Positions 1-5,274 of a stretch of 6,992 nt of DNA are shown one piece after another. The first letter of the stretch is position 1, and the number at the start of each line of letters is the position of its first letter. Source of the stretch: JBDTLH01 sp039934875. Lineage in GTDB: Bacteria; Acidobacteriota; Terriglobia; Terriglobales; Acidobacteriaceae. The notes under the pieces are model-generated. The model worked only from the letters and a program-made list of their open reading frames with translations. It did not search any database and was not told the DNA's origin. The stretch covers positions 1-6,992 of the forward strand of contig JBDTLH010000149.1 of the NCBI GenBank assembly GCA_039934875.1. The letters are read 5' to 3'. A program made the translations under genes and the position numbers.

Positions 1-79
1 CGTCTTCTATGCTGAGTTTGACGGGCAAAGGCGAAAGCGCGGGATCATCAAGATCATCGGCGAGTGATTCACGGCTCAA
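1..79 (-). CDS. 5' fragment of an unidentified gene downstream of motB (possible flagellar switch or fliL-type gene)
   Basis: Past the motB stop only one minus-strand frame stays open to the window edge. It can be read from a TTG at 79-77, which overlaps the last codons of motB by 11 bases, and gives 26 residues beginning LSRESLADDLDD. No ATG or GTG lies in this frame and no clear Shine-Dalgarno precedes the TTG, so the true start is uncertain and may lie further left. The visible piece is acidic and then reads LPVKLSIED, which resembles the opening of the SPOA/FliN domain (IPVKLTVEL in E. coli FliN). Nine residues are too few to name it. In clusters with the order flbD-motA-motB the next gene is often fliL, followed by fliM and fliN/fliY, so fliL is an alternative. 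An inner-membrane or C-ring flagellar protein is the likely class. Confidence 0.35.
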   Translation of the reverse strand, partial: MSRESLADDLDDPALSPLPVKLSIED

Positions 80-878
80 TCACTCGCGGCGGGGGAGGCG
101 CAATCTTGTTCAGCCCTTGCTGCGGCGTCGAGTAAAAGATGGGCGGAGCGTACCGGTTCAGCACGACCAGATCTACACGGCGGTTCTGCGCTCTGCCCTC
201 CTCTGAATCATTCAACGCCAACGGGCGATATTCCGCATATCCAGCGGCGGAGATTCGATTGGCGGGAAAACCGTCGCTTAGAAGAGCTTCAAGCACCGCC
301 ACCGCGCGTCCATCCGAGAGCTCCCAATTGGAGCGAAATTGCTCGTTGTGAATTGGCACGCTATCAGTATTGCCTTCCACCCGCACATGATATCCACTCT
401 TCGCGAGTGCCTTCGCAATTACGATGAGCACCGCCTGCGAACCGGCCAGCAGTACCGCGGATCCAGAGGCGAAAAAGCCCATCTCGCGCAAGCTGATCAC
501 CGTGCCCTCCGGAGTTTCGCGCACCGATATCTGTCCCTGCTTGATCGAGGAGGCGAGAGCGCGCCTCACCTCTTCGCTGAATTTTATTTGCTCCGACTGA
601 GGATGCGAGTTGTAGTTCGCGATTTGCGGTATTTGCACTGTGGGAGTTGAGCCGGTACTGTCATCGAGCGGAGGAGTGCGTGCCGAGACTTGAAACATGC
701 CAAGCTCCTGAAAGGCGGTTTCGATGGCGCGAGCCAGCTTGCCCACTTTGCGATGGTCCACCTGCGAAGACGCGTAGAGCACGACAAAAAACGCAAACAA
801 AAGAGTAATGAAGTCCGCGTAGGAGACCAGCCAACGTTCATGGTTCACATGCTCCGCGTGCTTTTTCTTCCGCGCCAT
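69..878 (-). CDS. motB: MotB, peptidoglycan-anchored flagellar stator protein
   Basis: MotB forms the ion-conducting stator with MotA and anchors it to peptidoglycan. The 269-residue product has a short basic cytoplasmic N-terminus and then one membrane segment (about residues 16-38). That segment contains the family motif SYADFITLLFAFFVVLYAS, with the ion-binding aspartate at D22. A periplasmic linker (about 40-110) precedes an OmpA-like peptidoglycan-binding domain (about 115-240) with EGNTD at 168-172 and QNRRVD at 231-236. The tail is rich in proline (244-269). Length is normal for the family. The ATG at 878 is supported by the correct MotB N-terminus and a GGAGGAG about 12 bases upstream inside the motA 3' end. 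It sits 3 bases after the restored motA stop, so it is probably translationally coupled to motA. Proton versus sodium specificity cannot be decided here. Confidence 0.96.
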   Translation of the reverse strand: MARKKKHAEHVNHERWLVSYADFITLLFAFFVVLYASSQVDHRKVGKLARAIETAFQELGMFQVSARTPPLDDSTGSTPTVQIPQIANYNSHPQSEQIKFSEEVRRALASSIKQGQISVRETPEGTVISLREMGFFASGSAVLLAGSQAVLIVIAKALAKSGYHVRVEGNTDSVPIHNEQFRSNWELSDGRAVAVLEALLSDGFPANRISAAGYAEYRPLALNDSEEGRAQNRRVDLVVLNRYAPPIFYSTPQQGLNKIAPPPPRVIEP

Positions 879-881
879 GGC

Positions 882-1007
882 CTATTGCTTCTCCTCCAGC
901 TTGCCCTCCGGTTGTTTTTCCTGCCCGATGAAGCTGAGCAGCTTGGTCTCCAACATCCTTGGGTTAAGCCCCTCAATAATCGAAATCACGCCCTCCAGCG
1001 CCATCTC
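882..1007 (-). pseudogene. motA: Displaced 3' end of motA (frame -1 relative to the main reading frame)
   Basis: Read from 1007 leftward this frame gives 41 residues starting EMALEGVISIIEGLNPRMLE and ending KLEEKQ before TAG at 884-882. The first part is the typical MotA C-terminus (E-x-A-LEG-x-x-x-I-x-EG-x-NPR-x-x-x-x-KL), which in intact proteins directly follows the segment after LPAAxKLK. It begins exactly where the main motA frame goes wrong. Adding one G to the CGGAG at 1009-1005 (CGGGAG) restores VVREMALEG and a continuous 260-codon gene that stops 3 bases before motB. An ATG at 1004 exists in this frame, but the only purine-rich sequence touches it directly, so independent initiation is unlikely. 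Confidence 0.9.
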
Positions 1008-1660
1008 CGCACCACCGCCTCGTCATGAATGCGGATCTTCAACTTCCCCGCCGCGGGAAGAAAGACCAGGTTGGAAACGGCGACCCCATATATTGTCGCG
1101 ACGAACGCGACCGCAATGCCATGCCCTACTTCCTCGATATTGTCGAGGTGTTGCATCACCTGGATCAGCCCCAGCACGGCGCCTATGATCCCCACCGTCG
1201 GGGCGAACCCTCCGGCCGCCTCAAAGACCTGCGGGATCTTCTCACTGTGGATCGCCTGGTTATCCAGCTCCAACTCGATGATTTTGCGCAACTCCTCCGG
1301 CTCCGTGCCATCGACCGCCATCATCAACGACTTTCTTAAGATGTTGTTCTTGACCGACCCCAAATCGTTGTCGAGCGATACAATCCCCTCTTTTCTTGCC
1401 TTGTTGGCAAAGCGGACGATCTCTTTTACAACCTCCTGGGCCTCTGATACCGGTTCAAAGAAGACCTGCCCAAAGCGTTTGACCGCGCTGATTACGATAG
1501 CCAGCGGAAATTGCAGCATCACCGCGCCAATGGTGCCGCCCAGGACAATCAGCGCCGCCGTGGGCTGCATGATTTGGCCCAGGTTTCCCCCTTCCAAAAC
1601 CAAGCCCCCAATGATGCCCCCGGCCGCTAAGGCCACGCCCGCAAAACTGCTCTTGTCCAT
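986..1660 (-). CDS. motA: MotA, flagellar stator protein, reading frame broken near its 3' end
   Basis: MotA is the multi-pass inner-membrane stator subunit that couples ion flow through MotA/MotB to force on FliG. This frame gives 224 residues. Membrane segments lie near 5-21, 34-52, 150-170 and 180-200, with the large cytoplasmic loop between the second and third. The loop has the charged stretch ANKARKEG (85-92) that matches the FliG-contacting region. The two conserved prolines are present: P154 in FAPTVGIIGAVLG and P202 in LPAAGKLK. The ATG at 1660 has AGGA about 9 bases upstream and follows flbD after 11 bases. From residue 219 the sequence turns into RWRWRA and stops, losing the conserved C-terminal cytoplasmic helix. 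That helix is encoded in the adjacent frame (882-1007). Joining the two at R218 gives a normal 259-residue MotA. A one-base deletion or a sequencing error is the simplest cause. Confidence 0.93.
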   Translation of the reverse strand: MDKSSFAGVALAAGGIIGGLVLEGGNLGQIMQPTAALIVLGGTIGAVMLQFPLAIVISAVKRFGQVFFEPVSEAQEVVKEIVRFANKARKEGIVSLDNDLGSVKNNILRKSLMMAVDGTEPEELRKIIELELDNQAIHSEKIPQVFEAAGGFAPTVGIIGAVLGLIQVMQHLDNIEEVGHGIAVAFVATIYGVAVSNLVFLPAAGKLKIRIHDEAVVRRWRWRA

Positions 1661-1671
1661 ATATAGAGGTC

Positions 1672-1902
1672 CTATGCAGTCTCATCGGGCAACTCAGCGG
1701 GCAACTTGAGTTCGATCGTGCCCCCCGCGATCTCCTTTCGGTAGGCCAGCACGGCCTGGACAACTTCAATTAGCGTCTCACCGACCACCAGCTTCTCTCC
1801 GTTGGCCAGGGTGATGGTGGTGTCGGGTGAACTCTCCATGGTCTTGATCAACTCAGCATTGAGAATGAATCGTGAGCCGTTCAATCGGGTAAGCAAGACC
1901 AT
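1672..1902 (-). CDS. flbD: FlbD/SwrD family flagellar motor accessory protein
   Basis: This 76-residue protein has the full FlbD (SwrD) family pattern. LTRLNGSRFILNAELIKTME (residues 4-23) is followed by SPDTTITLANGEKLVV and then a helix ending in LAYRKE. It is unrelated to the Caulobacter NtrC-type regulator also called FlbD. In Bacillus the homologue SwrD supports stator function and torque. Its place directly upstream of motA and motB (11-base gap to motA) agrees with such a role, which I infer here. The start at 1902 is chosen because AGGAGG (1914-1909) lies 6 bases upstream and the family begins at this methionine. A longer in-frame reading from 1977 adds only basic, family-unlike residues. 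The C-terminal acidic tail (about 66-76) is probably disordered. It is the first gene of the leftward unit and divergent from fliC. Confidence 0.93.
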   Translation of the reverse strand: MVLLTRLNGSRFILNAELIKTMESSPDTTITLANGEKLVVGETLIEVVQAVLAYRKEIAGGTIELKLPAELPDETA

Positions 1903-1908
1903 GCTGTG

Positions 1909-1914
1909 CCTCCT
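1909..1914 (-). promoter_or_regulatory. Ribosome binding site of flbD
   Basis: AGGAGG on the minus strand lies 6 bases before the ATG at 1902. This near-perfect Shine-Dalgarno fixes the flbD start and argues against the longer upstream reading. Confidence 0.8.
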
Positions 1915-1946
1915 GCACCTGTGATGCCGGGCGCGCCGGCGGCCGG

Positions 1947-1960
1947 TTACAAATTTGTAA
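1947..1960. promoter_or_regulatory. Perfect 14-bp palindrome in the flbD-fliC divergent region, operator-like
   Basis: TTACAAATTTGTAA is its own reverse complement. It is an AT-rich island inside a GC-rich intergenic region. It lies 14 bases upstream of the -35 element of the fliC promoter and about 45 bases upstream of flbD. Its position between two divergent genes and its size fit a dimeric regulator site. No binding protein can be named from the sequence, and chance occurrence cannot be excluded. Confidence 0.4.
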
Positions 1961-1973
1961 TCACGGATTTTGC

Positions 1974-2000
1974 TCAAGTGGGGGAACTGCCCGCCGATGA
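1974..2000 (+). promoter_or_regulatory. Sigma-28 (FliA-type) promoter of the flagellin gene
   Basis: TCAAGTGG at 1974-1981 and GCCGATGA at 1993-2000 are separated by exactly 11 bases. The enterobacterial sigma-28 consensus is TAAAGTTT-N11-GCCGATAA, so the -10 element matches 7 of 8 and the -35 element 5 of 8, with ideal spacing. Transcription would start near 2006-2008 and leave a leader of about 75 bases before fliC. Flagellin is the classic sigma-28 target, which supports the call. The start site itself is inferred. Confidence 0.78.
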
Positions 2001-2067
2001 AGTGGGTGAGTCAACAAGGTTCCATTCGCAGCGGCAGAGACCGAGGCAAATTCAAAGCGGAGCCAAA

Positions 2068-2074
2068 GAGAGGA
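2068..2074 (+). promoter_or_regulatory. Ribosome binding site of fliC
   Basis: GAGAGGA ends 7 bases before the ATG at 2082. This decides for the ATG over a TTG at 2076, which is in frame only two codons upstream and would overlap the spacer. GGA triplets at 2059-2061, 2072-2074 and 2078-2080 surround the site. Confidence 0.7.
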
Positions 2075-2081
2075 CTTGGAA

Positions 2082-3236
2082 ATGTCTATCAGCTTACTCT
2101 ATAACAGCGCAGCGGTCGCCGCCGGGAACCAACTCAATATCACTTCGGCAAATTTGCAGAAGACCCTATTTCGTCTGGCTTCGGGCTCGCGCATCAATAC
2201 CGGCGCGGATGACGCCGCCGGGCTGGCAATTCGGGACGGACTCAACGCCAACGTCTCCGCCTTAAACCAGTCCGCCCAGAACGCCAACAACGCGGTCGGC
2301 GAGTTGCAGGTCTCCGATGGCGCCCTGGCCCAGGTCACCAACCTGCTCAACCGCGCGGTTACGCTGGCCACCGAGTCCGCCACCGGCACAGTGAGCGATG
2401 CACAGCGCACCGACATCAACGCCGAATTTACGGCGATCAAGTCGGAAATTGACCGCATCGGCAGCAATACCACCTACAACGGCACCCGGATATTCCAGGC
2501 CGCGAACGGAGCTGATCCAAACAGCTATACCTTCACACCCGGTACCCCGCTTACCTCCACCACTGCCCTGACCACCGGCGCGACCTTCACCATCGGCGAC
2601 GGCGCCAACACCCACACTTTTACGGCGGGCGCGACCTCCAAGGTCTCAGACCTGATCAACGACATCAACTCGCAGTCAACGGTCAGTGCCAAGGCCTATC
2701 TGGACGGCGGCGGCAATCTGATTTTGACCGATCCTTTGAAGAAGGGCGACCTCACCGCCGCGACCACCGATGCCGTGCTGGGGACCAAGAGCCAGCCAAC
2801 CGTATCACAGGCCTCGTCTATCAACATCTTCCTGAGCGACTCGACCACGGCGGGATCGAGCACCATCTCGGTCGCATTGGGAGCGCTCTCCAGCACACAG
2901 CTCAACTTTGGCTCCTCGAACATCAGCCTCGGGGCTGACAGTCTGGCCACTGCCGGCGGCGCGCAAACCGCGCTTACCGATATTAACCAGGCGATCCAGA
3001 ACGTAGCAGCGCTGCGCGGCGGCATCGGAGCCGGCATCAACCGGCTGCAGACGGCTTCGCAGGTCATCAGCAGCCAGCAGCAGAACCTGGCGGCGGCCTC
3101 TGACACCATCAGCGCAGCCGACATCTCGCAGGAGGTCGCACACTTGACCCAGTACAACATCCTAACCTCGACCGGCATTTCCGCGCTGGCGCAGGCCAAC
3201 CAGTCGCAACAGGCAATTCTCAAACTGTTGCAGTAA
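2082..3236 (+). CDS. fliC: Flagellin, filament structural protein
   Basis: Flagellin is exported by the flagellar type III system and polymerises into the filament. The product is 384 residues. The N-terminal D0/D1 region (1-140) carries RLASGSRINTGADDAAGLAI (31-50), LNQSAQNANN (61-70) and SEIDRIGSNTTYNG (121-134). The C-terminal D1/D0 region (about 296-384) has LRGGIGAGINRLQTA and ends QANQSQQAILKLLQ. The central part (about 145-290) is variable. A stretch at about 164-218 resembles the flagellin hook IN motif (TFTIGDGANTHTF, then SDLINDINSQ, then GNLILTD). The extreme N-terminus (MSISLLYNSAAVAAGNQL) lacks the common INTN segment but keeps the heptad pattern. It is a short flagellin with a sigma-28 promoter upstream and a strong hairpin downstream, so it can be transcribed alone. 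fliD and fliS follow on the same strand. Confidence 0.96.
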   Translation: MSISLLYNSAAVAAGNQLNITSANLQKTLFRLASGSRINTGADDAAGLAIRDGLNANVSALNQSAQNANNAVGELQVSDGALAQVTNLLNRAVTLATESATGTVSDAQRTDINAEFTAIKSEIDRIGSNTTYNGTRIFQAANGADPNSYTFTPGTPLTSTTALTTGATFTIGDGANTHTFTAGATSKVSDLINDINSQSTVSAKAYLDGGGNLILTDPLKKGDLTAATTDAVLGTKSQPTVSQASSINIFLSDSTTAGSSTISVALGALSSTQLNFGSSNISLGADSLATAGGAQTALTDINQAIQNVAALRGGIGAGINRLQTASQVISSQQQNLAAASDTISAADISQEVAHLTQYNILTSTGISALAQANQSQQAILKLLQ

Positions 3237-3261
3237 GCGTTAGTTACCCCCGATCGTCAGC

Positions 3262-3297
3262 CGATGGCGGACCGGATTTGAGTCCGGTCCGCCGTCG
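3262..3297 (+). terminator. Long GC-rich hairpin after fliC (terminator or mRNA stabiliser)
   Basis: A 15-bp inverted repeat (left arm 3262-3276, right arm 3283-3297, one G-T pair) encloses the 6-base loop TTTGAG. It begins 25 bases after the flagellin stop codon. Only a short CTT follows instead of a real T run, so termination may be incomplete or factor dependent. That would leave abundant flagellin mRNA with a protected 3' end and some read-through into fliD. The strength is inferred from base pairing only. Confidence 0.65.
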
Positions 3298-3363
3298 CTT
3301 GATTAAGACAATCTTCATCTCTCGGCAATAGCTTTTGGAAGCCGTCGTGCAAAAGGAAGATTC

Positions 3364-4698
3364 ATGGCAGTCTCCGGAATCAACATCAATAGCGGTTTGG
3401 GCACCGGACTGGACATAGGGGCGACGGTGGACGCGCTGATCCAGGCGCAGAGCGGTCCCCTGACGCAACTGCAAAACGAACAGCAGAACCTGCAAATAGA
3501 GCGCACCACGGTGAGCAGCTTTGCGTCGCTGCTCTCCAATCTCAAGACCGCGGTAGATAACCTGCGGGATGCCGGCGGTGCCTTCGACGGAGTGGCGGCT
3601 ACTTCGAGCAACAGCGGAGTGGCTACAGTCTCTGCCGACGCGACCGCGCAGCCGGGCAAACATACTTTGCTAGTGAACAACCTGGCCAGCGGCTCCGCCT
3701 ACTACACCGCGGAGCAGACCTCCCCGACAGCCGCACTGGCGCAGGGCAGCTTCCAGTTGCAAATTGGAGCGGTCCCGGCACAGACCATAACCGTAGATTC
3801 CAGCAATAACACGCTCGCGGGAATTGCCACTACCATCAACGGACTCGGTCTCGGAGTGCAAGCCTCGGTGTTGCAGGATGCGAACGGCGCCCGCCTCTCC
3901 ATCTCCAGCACGGGGACCGGAGCAGGCTCGAACATCAATATCTCCGCCGATTCCGTGGGCCTCGGATTCACCAAATCCTCGACCGGCGCCGACGCATCGT
4001 ATTCCGTGGACGGGGTTCCTCTCGCCTCGGCGAGCAATACGGTGACTGGCGTTCTCCAGGGGCTCACCTTCAATTTAGCCTCCCTCGGTTCAGCCGCCAT
4101 TGCGGTCTCTCCGGACACCGCCGGCGCGCAAAATGCGCTGGGGAATTTTGTCTCCGCTTACAACTCATTAACGCAATCGATCAACTCGCAGTTTGCCGTC
4201 AATCCCGCCACCGGACAGGCCGGCGTCTTGAGCGGCGACGTCAACGTACGCCAACTGCAGCAGGAGATGCTCTCCGACGCCTCGATCAACGGCGCCGGCT
4301 CCAGCTTCAATACCCTACGCTCGATCGGGGTTGAAATGCAGAATGATGGGACGCTGCAGATCAACCAGCCGGTCCTGACCTCGGCATTGAACGGCAACTT
4401 CGGCGCGCTGAAAACCATGTTTCAATCTACTGGCGGCTATGGCCAACAGCTGGGAAGCGACCTCGTCCAGGCAACGGACCCCACCGTCGGACTGCTTGGC
4501 TCCGACGGCTCCGGGCTCGACAACCAGATTACCAGCATTGCTGCCCAGATCAAGACCTTTAACGATTACCTCAACAGTCAGCGCACAGCCTTGACCCAGA
4601 CTTACACCAATATCAGCGTGATGCTGCAACAAGAGCCCGCTCAACTAGCGCAAATCCAATCCCTGCTCGGATCTAACACCACGACCACCACAAAATAG
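3364..4698 (+). CDS. fliD: FliD, flagellar filament cap (hook-associated protein 2)
   Basis: FliD forms the cap at the filament tip that folds incoming flagellin. The product has 444 residues. The N-terminal FliD domain (about 1-105) starts ININSGLGTGLDIGATVDALIQ with a coiled-coil-like stretch LTQLQNEQQNLQIE (33-46). A hook IN motif lies at about 129-186 (FQLQIGAVPAQTITV, LAGIATTINGLG, ARLSISS). The FliD C-terminal domain spans about 210-435 with VSAYNSLTQSINSQF, LRSIGVEMQNDGTLQIN and a terminal coiled-coil region LNSQRTALTQTYTNISVML. A threonine-rich tail (TTTTTK) closes it. The ATG at 3364 has AAGGAAG 4 bases upstream. The stop is only 2 bases from fliS. Size and domain order are normal. 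No convincing promoter was found in the 66 bases between the fliC hairpin and this start. Confidence 0.95.
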   Translation: MAVSGININSGLGTGLDIGATVDALIQAQSGPLTQLQNEQQNLQIERTTVSSFASLLSNLKTAVDNLRDAGGAFDGVAATSSNSGVATVSADATAQPGKHTLLVNNLASGSAYYTAEQTSPTAALAQGSFQLQIGAVPAQTITVDSSNNTLAGIATTINGLGLGVQASVLQDANGARLSISSTGTGAGSNINISADSVGLGFTKSSTGADASYSVDGVPLASASNTVTGVLQGLTFNLASLGSAAIAVSPDTAGAQNALGNFVSAYNSLTQSINSQFAVNPATGQAGVLSGDVNVRQLQQEMLSDASINGAGSSFNTLRSIGVEMQNDGTLQINQPVLTSALNGNFGALKTMFQSTGGYGQQLGSDLVQATDPTVGLLGSDGSGLDNQITSIAAQIKTFNDYLNSQRTALTQTYTNISVMLQQEPAQLAQIQSLLGSNTTTTTK

Positions 4699-4700
4699 CC

Positions 4701-5120
4701 ATGAATGTAGCGTCCCAATACCGTAGAAACTCTGTCTCGGGAAAGAGCAACACAGGTCTCGTGGTCCTTCTCTACGACCGCCTTATCTGCACCCTTTTTG
4801 CGGCTATGGCGGCGATCGAGGCCGGCTGCATCGAGGCCCGCGGCAAAGAGATGGGCCATGCCATTCGAATCCTTGGTCACCTGCAGGCCACCCTCGATTT
4901 CGCTGCGGGCGGCGACGTGGCGGAATCCCTCAATAAGTTTTATGCCATGGCAATGTTCCAGATCGTGCGCATCTCCGCCCTTCAAGAAATTGACTCTCTC
5001 AAGCAGTTAATCGCCCAGGTCGCGGCCATCAGCGAGGCGTGGCGCGAGGTGGAGCGTCAGGAAGTTCACCCCCGCTCCAGCGCTGGTTACCAAATCAATT
5101 CTCGAGTTAATACAGGCTGA
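4701..5120 (+). CDS. fliS: FliS, flagellin export chaperone
   Basis: FliS binds the disordered C-terminus of flagellin in the cytoplasm, stops premature polymerisation and delivers it to the export gate. The 139-residue helical protein has the family landmarks. GLVVLLYDRL (19-28) matches the ELVxMLYDxxL helix and is followed by AAMAAIEAG. HAIRILGHLQATLDFAAGGDVAESLNKFYAMA (53-84) matches the helix pair with LxxSLD...G-D-IAxNLxxLYxYM. The end of the fold is ISEAWREV (110-117). A polar tail of about 22 residues goes beyond the usual end. The start lies 2 bases after the fliD stop with no Shine-Dalgarno, so translation is probably coupled to fliD. Identification is strong from motif pattern and neighbours. 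The fliD-fliS order is the common one. Confidence 0.92.
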   Translation: MNVASQYRRNSVSGKSNTGLVVLLYDRLICTLFAAMAAIEAGCIEARGKEMGHAIRILGHLQATLDFAAGGDVAESLNKFYAMAMFQIVRISALQEIDSLKQLIAQVAAISEAWREVERQEVHPRSSAGYQINSRVNTG

Positions 5121-5274
5121 AAATCGGCTCCGAGCCTCCGCAACCGGCGCGCTGCGCAATCGTTCTCCTCTGCTTCTTCCGACCGCCGTCACTGAAAGAC
5201 GCTCTCAGGCTTACGGCATACACCGCAAAGAAAACGTCGCGTCAAAGAGAGAAGCCTTTGCCTGACTATCCACT
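5121..5274. other. Convergent intergenic region between fliS and flgL
   Basis: No gene with a normal start, no RNA gene and no hairpin followed by a T run was found here for either direction. The best pairing is the short GGCTC-C-GAGCC near 5128-5138, which has too small a loop to act as a terminator. One plus-strand frame stays open through most of the region from 5011 to the TGA at 5263, but it lacks ATG, GTG and TTG. Confidence 0.5.

Noticed and set aside
1..68. Minus-strand frame starting ATG at 57 as the gene after motB
   Set aside because: It meets a TAG after 16 codons inside the window.
1903..1977. Longer flbD reading starting at 1977
   Set aside because: The added N-terminal residues are basic and unlike the family, they would run through the palindrome, and a near-perfect Shine-Dalgarno marks the ATG at 1902.
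1903..2040. Sigma-54 or sigma-70 promoter on the minus strand for flbD-motA-motB
   Set aside because: No GG-N10-GC sigma-54 pair with matching flanks was found. TTGACT near 2010 has no -10 hexamer at 16-18 bases.
3303..3330. Possible sigma-28 promoter upstream of fliD (TTAAGACA ... CGGCAATA)
   Set aside because: The -35-like part is fair, but at the correct 11-base spacing the -10 region has almost no match to GCCGATAA.
4798..5010. Overlapping reading frame inside fliS
   Set aside because: It lies fully within fliS, is arginine/serine/proline-rich as expected of a GC-rich shadow frame, and has no family resemblance.
5128..5138. GGCTCCGAGCC as a bidirectional terminator between fliS and flgL
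   Set aside because: The arms of five leave a one-base loop and there is no T run on either side.
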